A stretch of 64,000 nt of DNA from JABMMZ01 sp044368575 (lineage in GTDB: Bacteria > Bacteroidota > Bacteroidia > NS11-12g > UBA955). Below, in pieces: positions 24,225-32,373 of the stretch. Every line of letters begins with the position of its first letter. Position 1 is the first letter of the stretch. The notes under the pieces are model-generated. The model did not search any database and had not been told where the DNA came from. It was given only the letters and a program-made list of their open reading frames with translations. Location of the stretch: positions 68,342 through 132,341 of the forward strand of contig JBIPPH010000001.1 in the NCBI GenBank assembly GCA_044368575.1, written 5' to 3'. The translations under genes and the position numbers were made by a program.

Positions 24225-25412
24225 ATGGCAAAAGAAACATTTGACCGCTCTAAAGCCCACGTTAACATTGGAACTATTGGTCACGTTGACCACGGTAAAA
24301 CCACATTAACTGCGGCTATTACTACAGTTTTATCTACAAAAGGTTTAGCTGAAAAATCATCTTTTGAATCTATCGACTCTGCTCCAGAGGAAAAAGAAAG
24401 AGGTATCACAATCAACACTGCACACGTTGAGTACAATACCGAAACTAGACACTACGCACACGTTGACTGTCCGGGCCACGCTGACTATGTTAAAAACATG
24501 GTAACTGGTGCTGCTCAAATGGACGGTGCCATCCTAGTTGTTGCTGCAACTGATGGTCCAATGCCACAAACTCGTGAGCACATCTTGTTAGCTCGTCAGG
24601 TTGGTGTACCTCGCTTGGTTGTTTTCTTAAACAAATGCGACATGGTAGACGATGCTGAATTATTAGACTTAGTTGAAATGGAAGTTCGTGAATTATTGAG
24701 CTTCTACCAATTCGACGGTGACAATACTCCAATCATCCGTGGTTCTGCTTTAGGTGGATTAAACGGTGAGCCTGCTTGGGTTGAAAAAATCATGGAATTA
24801 ATGAATGCAGTTGATACTTGGATTCCAATTCCTCCACGTTTGGTTGACCAACCATTCTTGATGCCAGTTGAAGACGTGTTCTCAATCACTGGTCGTGGTA
24901 CAGTTGCTACAGGTCGTATCGAAAGAGGTGTAGTTAACGTAGGTGAAGCAGTTGACATTATCGGTCTTGGTGATGAAAAATTATCTTCTACTATTACTGG
25001 TGTAGAAATGTTCCGTAAACTCCTTGATAGAGGTGAAGCTGGTGACAACGCAGGTTTATTATTGCGTGGTATCGACAAAACCCAAATCAAAAGAGGTATG
25101 GTTATTTGCAAACCAGGTTCAGTAACTCCACACGCTAAATTTAAAGCTGAGGTATACGTATTGAGCAAAGAAGAAGGTGGTCGTCACACGCCATTCTTTA
25201 ACAAATACCGTCCACAATTCTATTTCCGTACCACGGACATCACTGGTGAAGTATCTTTACCAGAAGGTGTAGAAATGTGTATGCCTGGTGATAACATCAC
25301 TATCACAGTTCAATTGATCGCTCCAATCGCTATGGAAAAATCTCTACGTTTCGCTATCCGCGAAGGTGGTAGAACCATCGGTGCTGGTCAGGTAACTGAA
25401 ATTTTAGACTAA
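24225..25412 (+). CDS. tuf: Elongation factor Tu
   Basis: 395 aa GTPase delivering aminoacyl-tRNA to the ribosome. G1 P-loop GHVDHGKT at 19-26, then DCPGHADY (G3) and NKCDMVDD (G4), with beta-barrel domains 2 and 3 complete to the C-terminus. Codon use is visibly stronger (many AAC, GGT, CGT codons) than in neighbouring non-ribosomal genes, as expected for a highly expressed gene. It is downstream of four tRNAs and followed by a long terminator hairpin. Confidence 0.99.
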   Translation: MAKETFDRSKAHVNIGTIGHVDHGKTTLTAAITTVLSTKGLAEKSSFESIDSAPEEKERGITINTAHVEYNTETRHYAHVDCPGHADYVKNMVTGAAQMDGAILVVAATDGPMPQTREHILLARQVGVPRLVVFLNKCDMVDDAELLDLVEMEVRELLSFYQFDGDNTPIIRGSALGGLNGEPAWVEKIMELMNAVDTWIPIPPRLVDQPFLMPVEDVFSITGRGTVATGRIERGVVNVGEAVDIIGLGDEKLSSTITGVEMFRKLLDRGEAGDNAGLLLRGIDKTQIKRGMVICKPGSVTPHAKFKAEVYVLSKEEGGRHTPFFNKYRPQFYFRTTDITGEVSLPEGVEMCMPGDNITITVQLIAPIAMEKSLRFAIREGGRTIGAGQVTEILD

Positions 25413-25430
25413 TCACTAAATGTAAATACT

Positions 25431-25470
25431 GTTAGTCACCTTGATTTTAATCAGGGTGACTAACGTTTTT
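25431..25470 (+). terminator. Long intrinsic terminator after tuf, abutting tRNA-Trp
   Basis: GTTAGTCACC (25431-25440) pairs with GGTGACTAAC (25455-25464), extended inward by TTGATT/AATCAG with a wobble to about 16 bp, followed by GTTTTT. The T-tract ends on the base just before the tRNA-Trp acceptor stem. Confidence 0.88.
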
Positions 25471-25541
25471 ACGAGAGTAGTTCAAGGGTAGAATAGAGGT
25501 CTCCAAAACCTTTGATGGGAGTTCGAATCTCTCCTCTCGTG
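25471..25541 (+). tRNA. tRNA-Trp (CCA)
   Basis: Acceptor ACGAGAG pairs with CTCTCGT; anticodon loop CTCCAAA gives CCA. No encoded 3' CCA. It sits between the tuf terminator and secE, with 15 nt to the secE start. Confidence 0.95.
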
Positions 25542-25556
25542 CAAAAAGACAACAAA

Positions 25557-25751
25557 ATGGAAAAAATTAAAAACATGTGGAACCAGTCTGTAGACGAGTT
25601 GCTTAATAAAGTAACTTGGCCAACCTGGGATGAATTGCGCGAAAGTGCTATCATCGTTTTGATTGCCTCATTGGTTTTCGCATTAATGGTATGGGGTTTA
25701 GATTACGGTTTAGGTAACGGACTCAACTTTTTTTATAGTTTGTTTAAATAA
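25557..25751 (+). CDS. secE: Protein translocase subunit SecE
   Basis: About 64 aa from ATG 25557, the short one-TM form of SecE. An amphipathic helix with EKIKNMWNQSVDELLNKVTW precedes the conserved WPTWDEL and one membrane span (about 32-50). A longer reading from 25512 would run through the 3' half of tRNA-Trp and is rejected. It stabilises SecY. It lies 5 nt before nusG, the usual pair. Confidence 0.95.
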   Translation: MEKIKNMWNQSVDELLNKVTWPTWDELRESAIIVLIASLVFALMVWGLDYGLGNGLNFFYSLFK

Positions 25752-25756
25752 GAACA

Positions 25757-26299
25757 ATGGAAGTGAACGAATTACAATGGTATGTTGTCAGAGCAGTCTC
25801 TGGTCAAGAAAAGAAGGTGAAAGCCAATCTTGAAAGTGAATTGATCAAAGCTAAGCTAACTGACTATGTGCCACAAATCTTGATTCCAATGGAAAAAGTT
25901 TACCAAATTAAAAATGGTAAAAAAATCGCTAAGGAAAGAAACTATTTCCCTGGCTATATTCTCATTCAAGCTAAATTTCACGGTGAAGTTGCTGCCACTA
26001 TTAAAGGCATCAATGGTGTTGTTGGTTTCTTGGGGTCTAAAGACCATCCAGTGCCACTTCGTCAAGCTGAAGTAAACAGAATTTTAGGTAACGCTGATGA
26101 AAACGGTGGGGTTGACGTAGAAACTGTTGAACCATTCATAGTAGGAGAGCCTATCAAAGTTATTGATGGTCCTTTCTCTGGTTTCAGTGGTGTGATTGAA
26201 GAAGTGAATGAAGAGAAGAAAAAATTGAAGGTAATGGTTAAAATCTTCGGAAGAAGAACTCCATTAGAATTGAATTACAATCAAGTAGAAAAAGAATAA
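25757..26299 (+). CDS. nusG: Transcription termination/antitermination protein NusG
   Basis: 180 aa. The NGN domain starts with WYVVRAVSGQEKKVKANLE and includes FPGYILIQ; the C-terminal KOW domain has VIDGPFSGFSGVIEEVNEEK. It binds RNA polymerase beta-prime and aids processivity, Rho action and ribosome coupling. Usual length, in the conserved secE-nusG-rplK order. Confidence 0.98.
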   Translation: MEVNELQWYVVRAVSGQEKKVKANLESELIKAKLTDYVPQILIPMEKVYQIKNGKKIAKERNYFPGYILIQAKFHGEVAATIKGINGVVGFLGSKDHPVPLRQAEVNRILGNADENGGVDVETVEPFIVGEPIKVIDGPFSGFSGVIEEVNEEKKKLKVMVKIFGRRTPLELNYNQVEKE

Positions 26300-26318
26300 A
26301 CAATTAATATAGCTAATT

Positions 26319-26756
26319 ATGGCAAAAGAAGTAACAGGTTACGTAAAACTACAAGTAAAAGGCGGACAAGCAAATCCCGCACCTCCCATTGGACCTGCAT
26401 TGGGCTCAAAAGGTGTAAACATCATGGAATTTTGTAAGCAGTTTAACGCGCGTACACAGGACAAAATGGGTAAAGTATTACCAGTAGTTTTGACTGTATA
26501 CTCCGACAAATCTTTCGATTTCATCATCAAAACGCCACCAGTGGCCGTTCAAATCATTGAAGCAACTAAAGCGGCTAAAGGTTCTGCTGAGCCTAACCGT
26601 AAAAAAGTAGCTGAAATGACTTGGGATCAAGTAAGAAAAATTGCAGAAGACAAAATGCCTGATTTAAACTGTTTTAAAGTTGAATCAGCAATGAACATGG
26701 TAGCAGGAACTGCCAGAAGTATGGGTATCACAATCGCAGGCGAAAAACCATTTTAA
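26319..26756 (+). CDS. rplK: 50S ribosomal protein L11
   Basis: 145 aa. It has the PNPAPPIGPALGSKGVNIM-like motif (here starting GGQANPAPPIGPALG) of the N-terminal domain and GTARSMGI at the C-terminal rRNA-binding domain. Forms the base of the L7/L12 stalk and is needed for stringent-response activation. It is followed after 13 nt by rplA. Confidence 0.98.
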   Translation: MAKEVTGYVKLQVKGGQANPAPPIGPALGSKGVNIMEFCKQFNARTQDKMGKVLPVVLTVYSDKSFDFIIKTPPVAVQIIEATKAAKGSAEPNRKKVAEMTWDQVRKIAEDKMPDLNCFKVESAMNMVAGTARSMGITIAGEKPF

Positions 26757-26769
26757 TTAATCAGACATC

Positions 26770-27465
26770 ATGGCACTTACAAAGAATAGAAAGAAAGTAT
26801 TAGAAAAAGTAGATACAACTAAAGTATACAGCTTAGAAGAAGCTTCTAAATTAATGAAAGACATTTCTTTCACTAAGTTTGATTCTTCAGTGGACATTGA
26901 CGTTCGTTTGGGCGTTGATCCAAAACAAGCCAGCCAAATGGTTAGAGGTGTAGCCACATTGCCACATGGTACAGGTAAAACTGTTCGTGTGTTAGTATTG
27001 TGTACACCAGATAAAGAAGCAGAAGCCAAAGCGGCTGGTGCTGACCATGTAGGTTTAGACGATTATATCGAAAAAATCGCTGGTGGCTGGTTAGACATAG
27101 ACATCATCATTACCATGCCAGCTGTTATGGCAAAGCTTGGTAAGTTGGGTAAAATATTGGGACCAAGAAACCTAATGCCAAATCCAAAGTCAGGAACTGT
27201 TACACCTGATGTGGCTAAAGCTGTGACTGAAGTGAAAGCTGGTAAAATCGACTTTAAAGTTGACAAAACCGGTATCATTCATACTTCAATCGGAAAAGTT
27301 AGCTTCCAACCCAATCAAATCGCAGAAAACGCTGTGGAAATCATTCAAACGCTTAGCAAGTTAAAGCCTTCGTCTTCCAAAGGTACCTACTTTAAGAGTG
27401 TGTATTTAAGTACAACGATGAGCCCAGGTTTATGCATCGACATCAAATCAATTCCAGGAATTTAA
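26770..27465 (+). CDS. rplA: 50S ribosomal protein L1
   Basis: 231 aa with the family blocks DIDVRLGVDPKQASQMVRG, KLGKILGPRNLMPNPKSGTV and KVSFQPNQIAENAV. It forms the L1 stalk controlling E-site tRNA. In enterobacteria L1 also represses translation of rplK-rplA; whether that holds here cannot be seen. Confidence 0.98.
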   Translation: MALTKNRKKVLEKVDTTKVYSLEEASKLMKDISFTKFDSSVDIDVRLGVDPKQASQMVRGVATLPHGTGKTVRVLVLCTPDKEAEAKAAGADHVGLDDYIEKIAGGWLDIDIIITMPAVMAKLGKLGKILGPRNLMPNPKSGTVTPDVAKAVTEVKAGKIDFKVDKTGIIHTSIGKVSFQPNQIAENAVEIIQTLSKLKPSSSKGTYFKSVYLSTTMSPGLCIDIKSIPGI

Positions 27466-27474
27466 ATTAATTAA

Positions 27475-27993
27475 ATGAACAGAGAAGAAAAAAATGCAGC
27501 AATTGCCGAACTAACCGAAAAGTTCAAAACTGCAAATTGTTTGTACATTGCTGATACTTCTAGTATCGGTGCAATTGATACAAATAACTTCAGAAGAGAA
27601 CTCTTCAAAAACGGCGTTGAAATGCTCGTAGCCAAAAATACTTTGATATTAAAGGCTATGCGAAATTCCGGTAAAGAATTCAGTGAATTAGAGGGTGCTT
27701 TAAAAGGTACCAGTGCATTGTTGTTCAGTGACAACTTTAAAGCTCCAGCTCAAGCTATTCTTAAATTTAGAAAGAATGGCAAAAAGCCAGCTTTAAAAGG
27801 CGCTTACATCGATAGTGCTGTGTTCTTAGGCGACAACCAATTGGAAGCGCTAAGCAAACTCAAATCTAAAGAAGACTTAATCGGCGACATCGTAGGAATG
27901 TTACAAACTCCTGCACGCAATGTAGTATCTGCATTGCAAAGTGGTGGTGGCAAGTTGGCCGGCATCATTAAAACATTATCAGAAAAAAATTAA
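27475..27993 (+). CDS. rplJ: 50S ribosomal protein L10
   Basis: 172 aa. N-terminal rRNA-binding domain with KFKTANCLYIADTSS and VEMLVAKNTLILKAMRNSG; the C-terminal helix that carries L7/L12 dimers is AGIIKTLSEK. It starts 9 nt after rplA. Confidence 0.97.
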   Translation: MNREEKNAAIAELTEKFKTANCLYIADTSSIGAIDTNNFRRELFKNGVEMLVAKNTLILKAMRNSGKEFSELEGALKGTSALLFSDNFKAPAQAILKFRKNGKKPALKGAYIDSAVFLGDNQLEALSKLKSKEDLIGDIVGMLQTPARNVVSALQSGGGKLAGIIKTLSEKN

Positions 27994-28023
27994 CAAAACA
28001 ATTAAAAAAAACAATTAAAAAAA

Positions 28024-28401
28024 ATGGCAGACTTAAAAGCATTTGCTGAACAATTGGTTAATCTTACAGTTAAAGAAGTAAACGAATTAGCCACAATTTT
28101 GAAAGACGAGTATGGTATCGAACCAGCTGCTGCTGCTGCAGTAGCCGTGGCAGCTCCTGCTGCTGCTGCTGGTGATGCTGGTGCAGCTCAAACTGAGTTC
28201 ACCGTTATCTTAAAAAGCGCAGGCCCTAACAAATTAAACGTTGTTAAGGTTGTTAAAGACTTGACAGGTCTTGGCTTAAAAGAAGCTAAAGATCTAGTTG
28301 ACGGAGCTCCAAAAACTGTAAAAGAAAACATTGCTAAAGACGAAGCTGAAGCTTTGAAAGCAAAACTTACAGAAACTGGTGCTGAAGTTGAAATCAAGTA
28401 A
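28024..28401 (+). CDS. rplL: 50S ribosomal protein L7/L12
   Basis: 125 aa acidic stalk protein: N-terminal dimerisation helix, alanine-rich hinge (about 36-56), and the C-terminal factor-binding domain with ILKSAGPNKLNVVKVVKDLT. Preceded by a very A-rich leader with repeated CAATTAAAAAAA, which may favour high initiation in the absence of a Shine-Dalgarno site. A stem-loop follows before rpoB. Confidence 0.98.
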   Translation: MADLKAFAEQLVNLTVKEVNELATILKDEYGIEPAAAAAVAVAAPAAAAGDAGAAQTEFTVILKSAGPNKLNVVKVVKDLTGLGLKEAKDLVDGAPKTVKENIAKDEAEALKAKLTETGAEVEIK

Positions 28402-28422
28402 TTCAATATTTAGCTCTATTTA

Positions 28423-28461
28423 ACGCCAATAGACCCACGTAACCGATGGGTCTATTGGTGT
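28423..28461 (+). terminator. Stem-loop between rplL and rpoB, possible attenuator
   Basis: ACGCCAATAGACCCA (28423-28437) pairs with TGGGTCTATTGGTGT (28447-28461), 15 bp with one G-T pair and a 9-nt loop. Only a broken T-tract follows (TTATGTATTTTTC), so partial termination is likely. It can lower rpoBC transcription relative to ribosomal proteins, as the rplL-rpoB attenuator does in E. coli. Confidence 0.75.
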
Positions 28462-28519
28462 TTATGTATTTTTCGAAAAAAATCGGTTAAAAACACACCA
28501 TATTTAACATTTTACAAAA

Positions 28520-31500
28520 TTGGCAACAAAAGTAAAACAACAAAAAAGAATCAATTTCGCCTCAATAGACAAGGTGATTGATTATCCGGATTTCCTTGAC
28601 GTACAATTGCAGTCATTCAAAGAGTTTTTTCAGTTAGAAACCCACGTTGATAAAAGAAAAGATGAAGGATTGTTCAAGGTTTTCCAAGAAAATTTCCCAA
28701 TCAACGATACTAGGAATATTTTTAACTTAGAATTTTTAGACTACTTTGTTGACCCACCAAGATACGACATTAAAGAGTGTATTGAAAGAGGTTTAACCTA
28801 CTCAGTGCCTCTTAAGGCTAAATTGAAATTGTCTTGTAACGATCCTGAACATGAAGATTTTGAAACCATCGTTCAAGATGTGTACTTAGGTACTATTCCT
28901 TACATGACTCCAAGCGGTACATTTGTGATCAACGGTGCAGAGCGCGTAATCGTTTCTCAATTACACCGTTCACCAGGTGTATTCTTTGGTCAATCTTACC
29001 ACACCAACGGTACTAAATTATACTCAGCCCGTGTTATCCCTTTCAAAGGTTCATGGATTGAATTTGCTACAGACGTTAACAACGTTATGTACGCATACAT
29101 TGATAGAAAAAAGAAGTTCCCTGTAACGACTTTATTAAGAGCTATTGGCTTTGAATCAGATAAAGACATCTTAAACATCTTCGGTTTAGCTGAAGAAGTT
29201 AAAGTGTCTAAATCAGGTTTGAAAAAATACATCGGCAGAAAATTATCTGCAAGGGTATTGCGCACTTGGGTTGAAGACTTCGTTGACGAAGACACCGGTG
29301 AGGTAGTATCTATCGAACGTAACGAAGTCATCATTGAACGCGATACGATTTTAGAAGCTTCGCACATTGATGAAATCGTTGAAGCAGGTGTTAAAACCAT
29401 CATCTTAAACAAAGAAGAAGAAGGTAAAAATGATTTCACTATCATATACAACACTTTGCAAAAAGACACATCTAACAATGGTAAAGAGGCTGTAGAGCAC
29501 ATCTACCGTCAGTTAAGAAATACTGATCCACCAGATGAAGAAACAGCTCGTGGTATCATTGAGCGTTTGTTCTTCTCAGATAAACGTTATGATTTAGGTG
29601 AAGTTGGTCGTTACAGAATCAACAAAAAGTTGAACCTAAGCACTGGCATGGAAGTGAAAGTGTTAACCAACGAAGACATCATTAAAATCATTTCTTACTT
29701 AATTGAGTTAAGCAATAGCCGCTCTGAGGTCGACGATATTGACCATTTAAGTAACAGACGTGTGAGAACGGTTGGTGAGCAATTGTATGCTCAATTCGGT
29801 GTTGGTTTGGCTAGAATGGCTAGAACCATCCGTGAAAAAATGAACATCCGTGACAACGAGGTGTTTACTCCAACTGATTTGATCAACGCAAGATCATTGT
29901 CATCTGTGATCAACTCATTCTTCGGAACCAATCAATTATCTCAGTTCATGGATCAAACCAATCCATTGGCTGAAATCACTCACAAGCGTAGAATGTCTGC
30001 CCTTGGACCAGGTGGTTTATCAAGAGAGAGAGCAGGTTTCGAGGTGCGTGACGTTCACTATACTCACTATGGTCGTTTATGTACAATTGAAACACCTGAA
30101 GGACCAAACATTGGTTTGATTTCTTCATTGTGTGTGCACGCTAAAATCAACAGCATGGGCTTTATCGAAACCCCTTACAGAAAAGTGGCAAACGGTAAAG
30201 TGAATATGAAAGATGCAGTGGTGTATTTAAGTGCAGAAGAAGAAGATGGTAAAATGATTGCACAATGTAACGTGGATGTAACTGAAAAAGGTGAATTCAA
30301 AACCAAAGAAGTTAAAGCCCGTTACGAAGGTGACTTCCCATTGGTTGAACCAGATAAAGTTCAATTCATGGACGTTGCACCTAACCAAATTGTGTCTATC
30401 GCTGCTTCTTTGATTCCTTTCCTAGAGCATGATGACGCGAACAGAGCCTTGATGGGATCTAACATGCAACGTCAAGCTGTACCTTTGTTAAGACCAGAAG
30501 CACCAATCGTAGGAACAGGCTTAGAAGAGCGTGTTGCTAGAGATTCTCGTGCATTGGTTATGGCTGAAGGTGACGGTGTTGTTGACTATGTTGATGCCAA
30601 CGAGATTAAAATTAAATACGATTATACTGCAGATGATGAATTACTCAATTTTGCAAGTAATATCAAAACCTATACACTTACAAAATTCTTAAGAACCAAC
30701 CAAAGTACTTGTATCAATTTGAAACCTATCGTAAGAAAAGGTCAAAGAGTATCAAAAGGCGATGTGTTGTGCGAAGGTTATGCTACTCAAGATGGCGAAT
30801 TGGCTATCGGTAGAAACTTGAAAGTGGCCTTTATGCCATGGCAAGGTTACAACTTTGAGGATGCGATCGTAATTTCTGAAAAGGTTGTAAGTGATGATTG
30901 GTATACTTCAATCCACATCGATGAATTCGAATTGGAAGTAAGAGATACTAAACGCGGTGAAGAAGAATTAACCAATGATATTCCAAACGTAAGCGAAGAG
31001 GCTACTAAAAACCTTGACGAAAACGGTTTGATCAGAATTGGTGCTGAGTTAAAAGAAGGCGATATCATTATCGGTAAAATCACCCCTAAAGGTGAAACTG
31101 AACCTTCACCAGAAGAAAAGTTGTTAAGAGCTATCTTTGGTGATAAAGCTGGTGATGTGAAAGATGCTTCATTGAAAGCGCCACCATCAACTGAGGGTGT
31201 TGTTATAGACAAGAAATTGTTTACCAAAACCAAGAAAGAAAAAGGGGCTAAAACTGAAGAGAAAGCCAAATTAGCTAAGAATGAATTAGAGTTCAAAAAG
31301 AACAAAGAGAAATTAACTGAAGTGTTGGTTCAAAAATTATTTAAAGTTTTGAACGGTAAAACATCTGCAGGTGTTAAAGCTGTATACGGCGACGACATGA
31401 TACCAAAGGGCACTAAATTTACATTGAAGAACTTATCTTCTGTAGATTATGACAACGTCAACTTTGCCAACTGGACTTCAGATGCAGACAAAAACATCCA

Positions 31501-32335
31501 AGTTAACACCATTCTTAAAAACTACAAATCTCAGTTAACTGAAGTATACGCTGCGTTCAGAAGAGAATACTATGCGATTACTGTTGGTGATGAATTGCCA
31601 ACTGGTATTTTGAAAATGGCTAAAGTTTATGTAGCGGTTAAACGTAAGTTGAAAGTGGGTGATAAGATGGCAGGTAGACACGGTAACAAAGGTATTGTTG
31701 CTAGAATTACCCGTGCTGAAGACATGCCGTTCTTAGAAGATGGAACTCCAGTAGATATCGTGTTGAATCCACTAGGTGTACCTTCAAGGATGAACTTGGG
31801 TCAGATATATGAAACCGTATTAGGTTGGGCAGGTAAAGAGTTAGGTTTGAAATTTGCTACACCAATTTTTGATGGTGCTAGTGCAGATGAGATCGAATCT
31901 TATACTAAGAAAGCCAATGTGCCAACCAATGGTCAAGTATACTTGTACGATGGTTTAACTGGTGAAAGATTCCACCAACCAACTACAGTAGGTATCATTT
32001 ATATGTTGAAATTGGGTCACATGGTTGACGATAAGATGCACGCGCGTTCAATCGGACCATACTCAATGATTACTCAACAACCACTTGGTGGTAAAGCTCA
32101 ATTTGGTGGTCAACGTTTTGGTGAGATGGAGGTTTGGGCATTGGAAGCATTTGGTGCTGCCAATATCCTTAGAGAAATCTTAACCATTAAGTCAGACGAC
32201 ATCATGGGCCGTGCTAAAACCTACGAGGCAATTGTCAAAGGCGATAACATTACACAAATCGGTATTCCTGAATCATTCAATGTATTGATCCATGAATTAA
32301 GAGGTTTGGGTATCGATATGAACTTTGAGGAATAA
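28520..32335 (+). CDS. rpoB: DNA-directed RNA polymerase subunit beta
   Basis: 1271 aa, typical for Bacteroidota. The N-terminus reads RINFASIDKVIDYPDFLDVQ; the rifampicin region has FFGTNQLSQFMDQTNPLAE and THKRRMSALGPGGLSRERAG; the C-terminus has KLGHMVDDKMHARS and GGQRFGEMEVWALEA. The start must be TTG at 28520: the frame is closed by TAA at 28505-28507, the codons between are CAT TTT ACA AAA, and no ATG follows for many codons. A non-AUG start on such a central gene is unusual and may set its expression level. Confidence 0.98.
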   Translation: MATKVKQQKRINFASIDKVIDYPDFLDVQLQSFKEFFQLETHVDKRKDEGLFKVFQENFPINDTRNIFNLEFLDYFVDPPRYDIKECIERGLTYSVPLKAKLKLSCNDPEHEDFETIVQDVYLGTIPYMTPSGTFVINGAERVIVSQLHRSPGVFFGQSYHTNGTKLYSARVIPFKGSWIEFATDVNNVMYAYIDRKKKFPVTTLLRAIGFESDKDILNIFGLAEEVKVSKSGLKKYIGRKLSARVLRTWVEDFVDEDTGEVVSIERNEVIIERDTILEASHIDEIVEAGVKTIILNKEEEGKNDFTIIYNTLQKDTSNNGKEAVEHIYRQLRNTDPPDEETARGIIERLFFSDKRYDLGEVGRYRINKKLNLSTGMEVKVLTNEDIIKIISYLIELSNSRSEVDDIDHLSNRRVRTVGEQLYAQFGVGLARMARTIREKMNIRDNEVFTPTDLINARSLSSVINSFFGTNQLSQFMDQTNPLAEITHKRRMSALGPGGLSRERAGFEVRDVHYTHYGRLCTIETPEGPNIGLISSLCVHAKINSMGFIETPYRKVANGKVNMKDAVVYLSAEEEDGKMIAQCNVDVTEKGEFKTKEVKARYEGDFPLVEPDKVQFMDVAPNQIVSIAASLIPFLEHDDANRALMGSNMQRQAVPLLRPEAPIVGTGLEERVARDSRALVMAEGDGVVDYVDANEIKIKYDYTADDELLNFASNIKTYTLTKFLRTNQSTCINLKPIVRKGQRVSKGDVLCEGYATQDGELAIGRNLKVAFMPWQGYNFEDAIVISEKVVSDDWYTSIHIDEFELEVRDTKRGEEELTNDIPNVSEEATKNLDENGLIRIGAELKEGDIIIGKITPKGETEPSPEEKLLRAIFGDKAGDVKDASLKAPPSTEGVVIDKKLFTKTKKEKGAKTEEKAKLAKNELEFKKNKEKLTEVLVQKLFKVLNGKTSAGVKAVYGDDMIPKGTKFTLKNLSSVDYDNVNFANWTSDADKNIQVNTILKNYKSQLTEVYAAFRREYYAITVGDELPTGILKMAKVYVAVKRKLKVGDKMAGRHGNKGIVARITRAEDMPFLEDGTPVDIVLNPLGVPSRMNLGQIYETVLGWAGKELGLKFATPIFDGASADEIESYTKKANVPTNGQVYLYDGLTGERFHQPTTVGIIYMLKLGHMVDDKMHARSIGPYSMITQQPLGGKAQFGGQRFGEMEVWALEAFGAANILREILTIKSDDIMGRAKTYEAIVKGDNITQIGIPESFNVLIHELRGLGIDMNFEE

Positions 32336-32373
32336 GTCACTTTAACTAACACAATTAAAAGAACATCACATTA

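Noticed and set aside
24704..25168. 154-codon open frame antisense to tuf
   Set aside because: Shadow of the strongly biased tuf codons; no start context, no recognisable motif.
25512..25556. N-terminal extension of SecE starting at ATG 25512
   Set aside because: It would be translated from the 3' half of tRNA-Trp; ATG 25557 gives the normal SecE length and N-terminus.
28996..29502. 168-codon open frame antisense to rpoB (and another at 30847-31305)
   Set aside because: Serine/leucine-rich compositions typical of antisense readings; rpoB is intact on the other strand.
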